From Acetobacteraceae bacterium (lineage in GTDB: Bacteria > Pseudomonadota > Alphaproteobacteria > Acetobacterales > Acetobacteraceae), in the NCBI GenBank assembly GCA_947476855.1, contig CANJSR010000163.1, forward strand, positions 1 through 9,736: DNA of 9,736 nucleotides, read 5' to 3'. The notes beneath the pieces were generated by a model. The model saw only the letters and a list, made by a program, of their open reading frames with translations, searched no databases and was not told where the DNA came from. The position numbers and the translations under genes were made by a program. This document shows positions 1-6,869 of this stretch, one piece after another; within the stretch, counting starts at the first letter, position 1; every line of letters begins with the position of its first letter.

Positions 1-1
1 C

Positions 2-193
2 GCCGGCCTGATGGTGCTGCTGATCGAGCATCACATGGATTTCGTGGCCGAACTGGTCGACGACGTCGTGGTGCTGGACAGCGGACGGGTCATCTATCAC
101 GGCGGGATCGAGGGGATGCGCCAAAGCCCCGCCGTCATCGAGGCCTATCTCGGCACGTCCGACGATCATGCGGAGGGCGCGTCCCATGCTTGA
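2..193 (+). CDS. livG: Branched-chain amino acid ABC transporter ATPase LivG, C-terminal end (partial)
   Basis: Only the last 63 residues are present; the gene starts before the window. The fragment opens with a beta strand ending in LLIEHHMDF, the H-loop region (switch histidine after the Walker B strand) of LivG-type ATPases. It continues with VVVLDSGRVIYHG, the usual closing strand of an ABC nucleotide-binding domain, and ends with SPAVIEAYLG, the tail typical of the BCA_ABC_TP_C extension of LivG. LivG is one of two cytosolic ATPases that power the LivHM permease in uptake of branched-chain amino acids or related substrates. The stop overlaps the livF start by 8 nt (ATGCTTGA), so the two are translationally coupled. 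The true substrate cannot be read from this fragment, since many liv-like systems import amides, urea or aromatic acids. Confidence 0.88.
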   Translation, partial: AGLMVLLIEHHMDFVAELVDDVVVLDSGRVIYHGGIEGMRQSPAVIEAYLGTSDDHAEGASHA

Positions 194-896
194 AATCCGC
201 GACCTGGTCGTCAGCTACGGCGCCATCGAGGCCGTGCGCGGCGTCACCATGACCGCCGCCCCCGCCGCCATCACCGCGATCGTCGGCGCCAACGGGGCGG
301 GGAAGTCATCGCTGATGCGGGCGGTGTCCGGCCTCGCACCCGTCCGCGGCGGGCAGATCCTGCTGGACGGCAAGGACATCACCTCCGTCTCCGCCTCCCG
401 CCGCTCCCAGCTTGGCCTCGCACACGCGATGGAGGGACGGCGAATCTTCCGCCAGCTTTCCGTCGAGGAGAACCTCCAGCTCGCCTGGCAGTTCGGCCGC
501 CGCCGCAACACCTGGGCCACCGCGCTGGAACGGGTGTTCAATACCTTTCCCATCCTGATGGAAAAGCGGCGCACGCAGGCTGGACTCATGAGTGGCGGGC
601 AGCAGCAGATGCTGATCGTCTCGGCGGCCACCATCTGCAACCCGGCCTATCTGCTGTTGGATGAGCCGTCCTTGGGACTGGCGCCGATCATCGTGCAGGA
701 AATCTATACGTTCTTCACCGAACGCTGTCGGGAAGACGGCACGACGGTGCTGCTGTCGGAACAGATGGCCGCCCTGGCCCTGAAAGTATCCGTCCACGGC
801 TACGTGCTGCGCCAGGGCAAGGTCGTGCGCGAAGGCCCGTCCCAGGAACTGATTGACAGCGGCCTCGTGGCGGCATTGTCGTCGGCGTACCTGTAG
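186..896 (+). CDS. livF: Branched-chain amino acid ABC transporter ATPase LivF
   Basis: Complete 236-residue ATPase, close to the usual LivF length of about 235. In order: Walker A GANGAGKS (residues 34-41), Q-loop region EGRRIFRQLSVEENL (83-97), signature SGGQQQ (136-141), Walker B YLLLDEP (155-161) and SLGLAP directly after it. As in LivF proteins generally, the switch region reads LLSEQM instead of carrying the H-loop histidine seen in LivG. The ATG at 186 is chosen because GGAGGG (172-177) lies 8 nt upstream. An in-frame ATG at 168 would add six residues but would precede that site. It pairs with LivG to drive a LivHM-type inner-membrane permease. The stop codon lies in the outer edge of a long inverted repeat that separates it from a convergent oxidoreductase gene. 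Confidence 0.93.
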   Translation: MLEIRDLVVSYGAIEAVRGVTMTAAPAAITAIVGANGAGKSSLMRAVSGLAPVRGGQILLDGKDITSVSASRRSQLGLAHAMEGRRIFRQLSVEENLQLAWQFGRRRNTWATALERVFNTFPILMEKRRTQAGLMSGGQQQMLIVSAATICNPAYLLLDEPSLGLAPIIVQEIYTFFTERCREDGTTVLLSEQMAALALKVSVHGYVLRQGKVVREGPSQELIDSGLVAALSSAYL

Positions 897-1130
897 TCGG
901 GGCGCTGCCCCGAACCCCGCCAGGGGCTTTGCCCCTGGACCCCACCAAAGGGCACAGCCCTTTGGAAACCACTCCGTTGGGGGGATTCCGGGAGGGGCTG
1001 AGGCTGTGGTTGATACATCACCTCGGCCCCTCCCGGTATCCCCCCAATCCAATGGTTCCAAGGGCTCCGCCCTTGGTGGGGGTCGAGGGGGCAAAGCCCC
1101 TCGTGGGGTCCGGGGCAAAGCCCCGCTACA
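892..1130. repeat. Giant imperfect inverted repeat between two convergent genes (likely bidirectional terminator)
   Basis: Left arm 892-1003 and right arm 1021-1130 are near-complete reverse complements around a 17-nt loop (1004-1020). The outermost match is TGTAG + T + CGGGGC on the left against TGTAG + CGGGGC on the other strand, so both convergent stop codons (894-896 and 1126-1128) belong to the repeat. The arms differ by scattered substitutions and a few single-base gaps. Each arm contains smaller palindromes such as GGGGCgctGCCCC, AGGGGCtttGCCCCT and AAAGGGcacaGCCCTTT. It has no gene of its own; reading frames that cross it are by-products of its GC content. Repeats of this style are common in spacers of GC-rich Rhodospirillales. 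A role in stopping convergent transcripts is inference. Confidence 0.9.
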
Positions 1131-2787
1131 CCGTCGCCGGCACGCCCTCCACCGGCGCCAATGGCGCTCGGCCGCGGATCATGTCGGAGGCTTTTTCGGC
1201 GATCATCATCGTTGAGCTGTACGTATTCGCCGACGGCATGTTGGGCATGATCGAGGCATCCACACAGCGCAGGCCCTGGATGCCATGCACCCGCAGTTCG
1301 TCGTCCACGACCGACGTCTTGTCGCTCGCCGGTCCCATCCGAGCCGTGCCGATCAGGTGGTAGCAGGTTGATCCGTATTGACGAGCGTAATCCAGCCACT
1401 CGTCATCGGACACGTCACCGCCGGGCGGCAGTTCGTCGCGGTCGAAGAAGGGTTTCAGCGCCTCCGTATGCAGCAGGTTCCGCGCGAGGCGCATGCCCTT
1501 CGCCAGCACCTGCCGGTCCATCGGGTCCTTCAGGTAGTTCGGCTGGATGATCGGATCGACGAACGGGTCGGTGGAGCGGGCGCGGACGTAGCCTACGCTC
1601 TCGGGCCGGTGCTGCCAGACGCCGCAGGTCATGCCCGGGAAGTTATCCAGCAATCCAACGAATCCCTGCCGGTAGCTGGCCGGGCTGAACACGCCTTGCA
1701 GGTCGGGCTGGCCCATCGCTTCGTCGGATTTCCAGAACCAGTGGACGATGGACGGGCTGACCGCCAGGATCGACGGCTTGCCCATCATCCACCGCGCCAC
1801 CTGTCCGGCCAGGCCAAAGCCGGTCGCCATTTCATTGATCGTGCGGACATTCTTGACCCGCGCGACGATGCGGGCGGCGTAATGATCGCGAAAATTCTCC
1901 CCGACCGGCAGGTCGGCGATCACCGGCACGCCGAGTTCCCCCAGCAGCCACGCCGGACCAATCCCTGACATCTGCAACAACCGCGCCGTGTTGGCGGTGC
2001 CGGAGGACAGGATCACCTCCCGCCGAGCGAAAATGCGGGTGCGGGTCTTGCGGTCGCGGTCATCGACGTATTCGACACCGACCGCCCGCGTGCCCTCGAA
2101 CAGCACTTTCGCGGCGCGGGCGTCGGTCCGCACATCCAGCCGCCCTGTCGCGCGGGCGGGATGCAGGAAGACGCGGGCGGCCGAGTGCCGGAAGCCCCGG
2201 TTGATCAGCCGCTGGAAATAGCCAACGCCTTCCTGTCGGTCGCCGCTGTTGTAGTCGACGCAGCGGGGCAGCCCGAGTTCCTGCGCGCCGGCGATGAACG
2301 CCTCATTGACCGGGTGGATCCAGTCATTGTCGGTGACGGGGAGATTGCCCTCCCGCCCGTGGATCCTGTCGTCGGCGACGCCGATGCGCTGCTCGGTGCG
2401 CTTGATATAGGGCAGGACGTCAGTATAGCCCCAGCCGCGGTTGCCGCGCTGCGCCCAGTGATCGAAGTCCGCCCGCTGGCCGCGGTTGTAGATCATCCCG
2501 TTGATGGAGCTTGATCCGCCCAGCGTGCGGCCCTGTGTGGTGGGGATGCGCCGGCCGTTGGTGCCCTCCCCTGGTTCCGTCTGGACTTGCCAGGTGTAGG
2601 TCGGGTTGAACAGCATCTTGATGAAGCCGGCGGGGATATGGATGTAGGGATGCCGGTCGGGCGGCCCGCTTTCCAGGACGCAGACGGTGGCGGTGCCTTC
2701 CTCGGTCAGCCGGTTCGCCAGCACCGATCCGGCTGCCCCCGCGCCTACGATGATATAGTCAAACGTATCCCCGTCTTGGCCCGCCAC
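1126..2787 (-). CDS. GMC family FAD-dependent oxidoreductase (choline dehydrogenase-like)
   Basis: Complete 553-residue flavoprotein of the glucose-methanol-choline family, which oxidises alcohols to aldehydes or ketones with FAD. N-terminal FAD-binding fold: YIIVGAGAAGSVLANRL (residues 11-27), with the ribose-binding acidic residue in VLESG (38-41, E39). The first GMC signature spans residues 86-111 (GRTLGGSSSINGMIYNRG, then DFDHW). The second lies at 263-277 (GTANTARLLQMSGIG), with Ala where Pro or Ser is usual. The catalytic pair is H477 (in CYHLIGTARMG) and N521 (in PSANTYSST). The start is GTG at 2785-2787, with AAGGGGAA just upstream on the minus strand. No signal peptide is seen, so it is probably cytosolic. 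It is transcribed divergently from the hypothetical gene at 2863 and convergently with livF. No betB or betI gene is adjacent, so the substrate is unknown. Confidence 0.93.
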   Translation of the reverse strand: MAGQDGDTFDYIIVGAGAAGSVLANRLTEEGTATVCVLESGPPDRHPYIHIPAGFIKMLFNPTYTWQVQTEPGEGTNGRRIPTTQGRTLGGSSSINGMIYNRGQRADFDHWAQRGNRGWGYTDVLPYIKRTEQRIGVADDRIHGREGNLPVTDNDWIHPVNEAFIAGAQELGLPRCVDYNSGDRQEGVGYFQRLINRGFRHSAARVFLHPARATGRLDVRTDARAAKVLFEGTRAVGVEYVDDRDRKTRTRIFARREVILSSGTANTARLLQMSGIGPAWLLGELGVPVIADLPVGENFRDHYAARIVARVKNVRTINEMATGFGLAGQVARWMMGKPSILAVSPSIVHWFWKSDEAMGQPDLQGVFSPASYRQGFVGLLDNFPGMTCGVWQHRPESVGYVRARSTDPFVDPIIQPNYLKDPMDRQVLAKGMRLARNLLHTEALKPFFDRDELPPGGDVSDDEWLDYARQYGSTCYHLIGTARMGPASDKTSVVDDELRVHGIQGLRCVDASIMPNMPSANTYSSTMMIAEKASDMIRGRAPLAPVEGVPATV

Positions 2788-2862
2788 GTCGTTCCCCTTT
2801 ACCGTCAGGTCGGACGCACTCTAAGCTGGCCCGCAACACCGTCCAAGCCACCGGAGACACGC

Positions 2863-3279
2863 ATGGAATATGTCTGCGACGCCCCCGGCGACCGGACCTG
2901 GTTCCGGCTGTTGCATGAGGGAGAGGCCGCCGCCGAGTCTGAGGCCATGGGCCACGCGGTCGAGAAGCACTATCGCCGCGAATGGGAAAAGGCCGAGGCA
3001 AACTACCAGCCCACGACCTCCGTCTATATCGAGCAGGACATCGGCAAGGCGGCCCATATCCAGCGTGTCATGCCCCGGTTCGTGACCCTGCGCGACCAGG
3101 ATGGGCGGGCGCTGGTGACCGCGATGGTGCCCCCGAAAAGCCAGACGGCCGGCGCCTGCATCGTGGTTGGACCAGGCAACGCCGATCCCTATCAGGACCA
3201 CGCGGATGCGATCGAGGCGCTGGGACGGCACCTGGGCATCAGGCTGGACCGCGCGTCCTGTTACCCTTATCGTCGCTAG
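2863..3279 (+). CDS. Conserved-looking hypothetical protein, 138 aa
   Basis: I do not recognise this family. It is a small soluble protein without signal peptide or membrane segment. Residues 20-48 are rich in charged residues and Ala and look helical (EAAAESEAMGHAVEKHYRRE). A likely beta-rich middle (TSVYIEQDIG, PRFVTLRDQDGRALVTAMV) and a C-terminal helix (HADAIEALGRHLGI) follow. The ATG at 2863 is preferred because GGAG (2853-2856) sits 6 nt upstream; the frame is open further upstream but overlaps the divergent oxidoreductase. It is followed after 19 nt by the cupin gene at 3299, so the two are probably co-transcribed. A role linked to the cupin is guilt by association only. Confidence 0.75.
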   Translation: MEYVCDAPGDRTWFRLLHEGEAAAESEAMGHAVEKHYRREWEKAEANYQPTTSVYIEQDIGKAAHIQRVMPRFVTLRDQDGRALVTAMVPPKSQTAGACIVVGPGNADPYQDHADAIEALGRHLGIRLDRASCYPYRR

Positions 3280-3298
3280 GAGAAGGAGGGCAATGCCA

Positions 3299-3802
3299 AT
3301 GACCGTAAGCCTGGAAAAATTTGCCGCGGACTGCCACGACGCGATCAAGAACAACCCTGGCACCCCGGGGCGTGAGAAGGTGTGCACGCTGCTCAAGCAG
3401 GCGCTCGCCGATCCCGAATTCGTCAAGACCTACATCCCCGAAGGCACGCCGGAGCGGAAGGTCCTGTACGAGGATTCGGAGTTCGGCTTCACCATCCTCG
3501 CCCACGGCTACACCGGTCCCAAGGGCAGCAAGCCGCATGATCATGGCCCGTCCTGGGCGATCTACGGCCAGGCCGCCGGCGAGACGATCATGACCGCCTG
3601 GGACTGCCTCGCCCGCCCGTCCGAGGGCACGCCCGGCAAGGCCAAGTACAACCACGACTACGTGATGCGGCCCGGCGACGCGTATCTGTACGACGTCGGC
3701 GTCCTGCATTCCCCCGAGCGGAAGGCGTCCACCCGCCTGATGCGGATCGAGGGTCTGAACATGGACAAGGTCAAGCGGCTTCCCTACGACGCCGTGAGCT
3801 AA
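3299..3802 (+). CDS. Cysteine dioxygenase-like cupin, predicted metal-dependent enzyme
   Basis: A 167-residue single-domain cupin. The first cupin motif is GSKPHDHGPSWAIYGQAAGET (residues 76-96), giving ligands H80 and H82. The second gives H137 in YDVGVLHSPER. Together they form a three-histidine site as in the cysteine dioxygenase superfamily, where the usual cupin glutamate ligand is lost. It resembles the COG5553-type predicted metal-dependent beta-helix enzymes, which are shorter than classical cysteine dioxygenase (about 200 aa). AGGAGG (3284-3289) lies 9 nt before the ATG at 3299 but only 3 nt before an in-frame ATG at 3293, so 3299 is preferred. It sits downstream of an unrecognised gene and is closed by a strong hairpin. 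A thiol dioxygenase role is possible but not shown; the substrate is unknown. Confidence 0.8.
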   Translation: MTVSLEKFAADCHDAIKNNPGTPGREKVCTLLKQALADPEFVKTYIPEGTPERKVLYEDSEFGFTILAHGYTGPKGSKPHDHGPSWAIYGQAAGETIMTAWDCLARPSEGTPGKAKYNHDYVMRPGDAYLYDVGVLHSPERKASTRLMRIEGLNMDKVKRLPYDAVS

Positions 3803-3818
3803 TCTGGCGTTCCACAGG

Positions 3819-3850
3819 CGGGCGGAGACGGCAACGTCTCCGCCCGTTTC
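3819..3850 (+). terminator. Rho-independent terminator after the cupin gene
   Basis: A perfect 12-bp GC-rich stem runs from 3819-3830 (CGGGCGGAGACG) to 3835-3846, closed by a GCAA tetraloop of the stable GNRA type and followed by TTTC. It lies 16 nt after the cupin stop. The T tract is short, but the stem is very stable. It separates the 2863-3802 unit from the hydroxylase operon. Confidence 0.8.
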
Positions 3851-3956
3851 ATGTACGCCGGGCTCTCTGGTGAAGGGTGTGCCCCTTCCCCAACCGTCAT
3901 CCCCCCGCTTGATCCCGACCGACCAGCCGGGACACCATCGCCTCCGAACGAAACAG

Positions 3957-3971
3957 CCTGGCAACGCCAGG
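3957..3971 (+). promoter_or_regulatory. Short perfect hairpin just before the hydroxylase ribosome binding site
   Basis: CCTGGC-AAC-GCCAGG is a perfect 6-bp inverted repeat ending 4 nt before the GGAGG (3976-3980) that serves the ATG at 3988. It could be a small operator or an mRNA hairpin affecting translation. A second small hairpin, GAAGGG-tgtgc-CCCTTC, lies at 3872-3888. I see no convincing -35/-10 pair in 3851-3987. Function is unproven. Confidence 0.35.
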
Positions 3972-3987
3972 AGCCGGAGGAAACGAC

Positions 3988-5448
3988 ATGGCGGCGCGCA
4001 CGGGGCGGCAATACCTTCAGGGACTCAGGGACCACCCGGCCGAGGTCTGGATGGCCGGCGAACGCGTCGCCGATGTCACGACCCACCCTGGCCTCGGGAA
4101 TGGCGCCCGCGCCATCGCCTCGCTCTACGACCAGCAATCCGACCCGGCGAACCGCGACGCGATGACCTTCGTGTCGCCGAAATCCGGTGACCGGCTGGGC
4201 ATGTCCTTCATCATTCCCCGCACGCGGGAGGAGCTGGAGGCGCGCAGGGCCATGATGCTGACCTGGGCGCGCACGACCTGCGGGATGATGGGCCGGTCCC
4301 CCGATTTCATGAACGTGACGTTCTCCGCCTGGAGCGCGGCGGCCGATTATTTCGGGCGGAGCAAGCCGGAGTACGGCGCCAACATGCGCCGGTATTACGA
4401 ATATATCAGCGAGAACGACCTCGTCCTCACGCACTCCCTGATCAACCTGCAACGGTCCCGTGACGTCAGCGGGATGTTCAACCTCCAGGAGGGCACCGCC
4501 CTTCAGGTGGTAAAGGAGAGTTCAGCCGGGATCACCGTCCGCGGTGCCCGCGTGCTGGCAACGCTGGGGCCGCTGGCGGATGAGATCGCGGTCTACTCCC
4601 CCCGCCTCGCCCAACACCGCGACGCGCACAGCCCCTTCGCGCTGAACTTCGCTTTGTCCTGCGCCACACCCGGGCTGCGGTTCCTGTGCCGCGATACCTT
4701 CGACTATGGCCGGTCGCATTTCGACCACCCGCTGGGGTCCCGATTCGAGGAGATGGACAGCATCGTCTTCTTCGACGACGTGCTGGTCCCGTGGGAACGG
4801 GTGTTCGTCTACGGCGACGTGGCGATGCTGAACAACACCGCCCCGGTCACGCATTCCTCCGCCCATACCTCCCACCAGGGGGCCGCGAAGAACCTGGCCA
4901 AGTGCGAACTCGTCCTCGGAGTCGCCCTGCTGGTCACGGAAACGCTCGGCAGTTCCCACCTGCCCCACTCCGATGAACGGATCGGCGAACTGATCATGTA
5001 CACGGAACTGATGAAGGCCTGCATGCGCGCGGCCGAGGCGGATGCGAAGCTCGATGAATGGGGGGTGATGTGTCCGGCGTCCCTGCCGGCCGAGACGACC
5101 CGCAACCTGTTCATGACCGCCTATCCGCGGATGGTGGAGATCCTGCAACTGCTGGGCTCCTCCAGCCTGATGATCCTGCCCACCGAGGCCGATTTCAAAA
5201 CGCCGCTTGGCCCCCATATCGAATCGTATCTCGCGACGGACAAATCCAACGCGCGCGACCGGGTGAAGCTGTTCCACCTGGCCTGGGACATCGCCTGCTC
5301 GTCGTTCGGGAGCCGGCAGGTACTTTATGAGCGGTTCTTCGCCAGCGATCCGCTGACCCGCGCGCGGGCACTGGGCTCGATCTATCCCAAGCGGGAAACG
5401 ATGGACCGGGTGCTGGATTTCCTCGCCCGCGACGACACGCAACCTTAG
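3988..5448 (+). CDS. HpaB/PvcC-type flavin-dependent aromatic hydroxylase (large component)
   Basis: A 486-residue protein of the 4-hydroxyphenylacetate 3-monooxygenase (HpaB) family, which uses FADH2 from a separate reductase to hydroxylate phenolic rings. Family landmarks: N-terminal RTGRQYLQGLRDHPAEVWMAGERV and VTTHPG (residues 4-35), MGRSPDFMN (101-109), ESSAGITVRGARVLAT (177-192) in the middle beta domain, HPLGSRFEEMDSIVFFDDVLVPWERVFVY (247-275), and the helical C-terminal domain with WDIACSSFGSRQVLYERF (433-450). Length fits the short bacterial type (about 480) better than E. coli HpaB (520). The start is supported by GGAGG 7 nt upstream. No HpaC-like flavin reductase is present, so it must borrow one. 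The next gene, 13 nt downstream, is a VOC-fold protein with extradiol dioxygenase residues. The exact phenol is unknown; chlorophenol hydroxylases share this fold. Confidence 0.9.
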   Translation: MAARTGRQYLQGLRDHPAEVWMAGERVADVTTHPGLGNGARAIASLYDQQSDPANRDAMTFVSPKSGDRLGMSFIIPRTREELEARRAMMLTWARTTCGMMGRSPDFMNVTFSAWSAAADYFGRSKPEYGANMRRYYEYISENDLVLTHSLINLQRSRDVSGMFNLQEGTALQVVKESSAGITVRGARVLATLGPLADEIAVYSPRLAQHRDAHSPFALNFALSCATPGLRFLCRDTFDYGRSHFDHPLGSRFEEMDSIVFFDDVLVPWERVFVYGDVAMLNNTAPVTHSSAHTSHQGAAKNLAKCELVLGVALLVTETLGSSHLPHSDERIGELIMYTELMKACMRAAEADAKLDEWGVMCPASLPAETTRNLFMTAYPRMVEILQLLGSSSLMILPTEADFKTPLGPHIESYLATDKSNARDRVKLFHLAWDIACSSFGSRQVLYERFFASDPLTRARALGSIYPKRETMDRVLDFLARDDTQP

Positions 5449-5461
5449 GGAGTGCAAACCG

Positions 5462-5938
5462 ATGCGCCTGGGACACGTGAACATCCATGTCCGCAACGCC
5501 GAACGGTCCCGCGACTGGTATGCGCGGGTGCTGGGGCTGCACACCTATCACTACCGGCCCGGCCGAGCGGCGTTCATGTCGGCCGACAAGGAGATGTCGC
5601 ACGAGGTCGCGCTGATGCAGGTGGGTGACGGCGCGGCCGGCCCGATGCGGGGCCAGGTCGGGCTGAACCACATGGCCTGGATGGTGGAGAGCCTCGATGA
5701 CCTGGCGGTTGCATACGAACGTCTGAAATCAAACAAAGTGCCGATCGACGCGATCGTCGATCACGGCATTTCGCTGGGCATCTATTTCCGCGATCCGGAT
5801 GGGAACGGGCTGGAGGTGTCGTACGAACAGCCCCGTGCCGAATGGCCGCGGCAGGAGCAGGTGTTTTCCGATGACGTGGTGAATCGCGGTTTGTTCCACG
5901 GGCCCTGGGACAGCGACCCGGCACTGGTTCGTCGCTGA
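5462..5938 (+). CDS. VOC superfamily protein, probable extradiol-type ring-cleaving dioxygenase
   Basis: A 158-residue glyoxalase/bleomycin-resistance/extradiol dioxygenase fold built from two beta-alpha-beta-beta-beta modules. Candidate metal ligands follow the 2-His-1-Glu pattern of type I extradiol enzymes: H5 (LGHVNIHV), H70 (GLNHMAW) and E118 (GNGLEVSYE). H101 and Y108 in DHGISLGIYFRDPDGN resemble the second-shell His and Tyr of catechol dioxygenases. It is one domain long, where classical catechol 2,3-dioxygenases have two. AGGGAG (5447-5452) is 9 nt before the ATG and overlaps the hydroxylase stop, so the two genes form an operon. The neighbour makes it a candidate for opening the catechol product of the hydroxylase. 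A glyoxalase or isomerase role cannot be excluded. Confidence 0.82.
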   Translation: MRLGHVNIHVRNAERSRDWYARVLGLHTYHYRPGRAAFMSADKEMSHEVALMQVGDGAAGPMRGQVGLNHMAWMVESLDDLAVAYERLKSNKVPIDAIVDHGISLGIYFRDPDGNGLEVSYEQPRAEWPRQEQVFSDDVVNRGLFHGPWDSDPALVRR

Positions 5939-5943
5939 AACAG

Positions 5944-5972
5944 AAAAGGCCGGGGCGAACCCCGGCCTTTTT
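5944..5972. terminator. Strong rho-independent terminator between convergent genes
   Basis: A perfect 12-bp stem, AAAAGGCCGGGG (5944-5955) with CCCCGGCCTTTT (5960-5971), closed by a CGAA tetraloop. It has a T-run on the plus strand (5968-5972) and A-run (5944-5947) giving a T-run on the minus strand. It lies 5 nt after the VOC gene stop and 36 nt beyond the end of the minus-strand hydrolase, so it can serve both. Confidence 0.92.
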
Positions 5973-6008
5973 CCGTTCTGTCGCCGATCCGGGCCGAAGC
6001 CCGAATGT

Positions 6009-6674
6009 TCAGTCGGCGGCGAGTGCCATCTGCCGGCGCGAAATCGCGCCGCCACAATGATCCTCGATCGCATCGGCCACCTGGTCGGCCTGCTGCGCGA
6101 AGACATGGTCGGCACCGCCGAACACACGATAATCGACATGCACACCCTTCTGGGTGTTAAGCTTGTCGACCAGCTTCCGCACCGCCGGCTCCGGCACCAG
6201 CTCATCCGCATCCCCATGCAGCATGAGACCGCCGCACGGGCAGGGGGCGAGAAAGCCGAAATCGTAGTGGTTCGCTGGCGGAGCAACGCTGACCCAGCCC
6301 GAAATCTCCGGACGGCGCATCAGCAGTTGCATGCCGATGAACGCGCCAAAAGAGTACCCGCCGATCCAAAGACCGCCGTGGTTCGGGTTGACAGCCTGCA
6401 TCCAGTCCAGCGCGGCGGCGGCATCGCCGATCTCCCCAATGCCGCCATCATAGCGACCCTGGCTGCGACCGACGCCGCGGAAGTTGAACCGCATCACCGA
6501 ACAACCCAGGCGCTGAAACGCCTGGTACATGCTGTAGGTGATCCGGTTGTTCATCGTCCCACCGTGCAATGGGTGGGGGTGAAGGATCAGAGCAACGGGT
6601 GCGCCTGACTCCTTCGAGTGGTGGTAGCGACCTTCTAGCCGGCCGTCTGGGCCGGCAAACATCACCTCGGGCAT
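6009..6674 (-). CDS. Alpha/beta hydrolase (COG2945-like)
   Basis: A 221-residue alpha/beta-fold hydrolase of the small dienelactone-hydrolase-like group. Visible elements: early LHPHPLHGGTMNN (residues 31-43), the oxyanion-hole region typical of the group; RFNFRGVGRSQG (62-73); nucleophile elbow GYSFG (106-110) with S108; acid D157 in HGDADELVP; and H190 in GADHVF. No signal peptide, so it is probably a cytosolic ester or thioester hydrolase; the substrate is unknown. The start at 6672-6674 gives MPEVMFAGPDGRLEGRYH, which I recall as the usual family beginning. The frame continues 30 codons upstream to an ATG at 6762-6764, but that stretch looks non-coding and neither start has a good ribosome site (nearest AGG about 12 nt from 6674). 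It is convergent with the VOC gene and divergent from cysE. Confidence 0.87.
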   Translation of the reverse strand: MPEVMFAGPDGRLEGRYHHSKESGAPVALILHPHPLHGGTMNNRITYSMYQAFQRLGCSVMRFNFRGVGRSQGRYDGGIGEIGDAAAALDWMQAVNPNHGGLWIGGYSFGAFIGMQLLMRRPEISGWVSVAPPANHYDFGFLAPCPCGGLMLHGDADELVPEPAVRKLVDKLNTQKGVHVDYRVFGGADHVFAQQADQVADAIEDHCGGAISRRQMALAAD

Positions 6675-6850
6675 GGCAATCCGAAACCTGTTTCCTGTCG
6701 CGCTCGACAGACACCGACAAAGGCCCTCCTGACCTTGCCCCGCCTGCCGTCCCCTGTTCCTCATGACCCGTGTTTCACGGGCAGCTAAACCGTTCGCTGG
6801 ATAGGAAGGCGATCCCCTGTCTTGATGGTTCTGTCCGGTTCATGGCTAAT
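6675..6850. other. Divergent intergenic region between hydrolase and cysE operon (hydrolase side)
   Basis: No gene is seen here. Two small perfect inverted repeats stand out: CTGTCG-cgct-CGACAG at 6695-6710, 20 nt upstream of the hydrolase start, and CCCGTG-ttt-CACGGG at 6767-6781. Either could be an operator or a leader hairpin for the minus-strand gene. No convincing minus-strand -35/-10 pair was found. Confidence 0.4.
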
Positions 6851-6869
6851 CTTGACTCATGGAGTCAAG
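6851..6869 (+). promoter_or_regulatory. Probable IscR (type 1) binding site
   Basis: CTTGACTC-ATG-GAGTCAAG is a perfect palindrome. Its TTGACT-N5-AGTCAA core has the half-site sequence and spacing of the E. coli type 1 IscR box (YYGACT-N5-AGTCRR), including C and G at the S positions just outside the half-sites; the spacer and outer AT flanks match only partly. The iscR gene is second in the operon downstream. The site covers the TTGACT -35-like element, so bound holo-IscR would block transcription, giving autoregulation. Assignment rests on motif match and context. Confidence 0.72.

Noticed and set aside
853..1363. Plus-strand open frames across the 892-1130 repeat
   Set aside because: They run through the inverted repeat and antisense to the GMC gene, with repeat-derived low-complexity peptides and no recognisable domain.
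1378..2514. Long plus-strand open frames opposite the GMC oxidoreductase
   Set aside because: Antisense shadows caused by high GC; the minus-strand frame has clear GMC motifs throughout.
2587..2862. Upstream extension of the 138-aa gene
   Set aside because: The extension would overlap the N-terminal coding part of the divergent oxidoreductase; the ATG at 2863 has a proper ribosome site.
4522..5544. 340-codon minus-strand frame opposite the hydroxylase
   Set aside because: No family features; it mirrors the codon pattern of the real HpaB-type gene.
6675..6764. N-terminal extension of the alpha/beta hydrolase to the ATG at 6762-6764
   Set aside because: The added 30 residues do not look like the family, contain an inverted repeat in the DNA, and have no ribosome site upstream.
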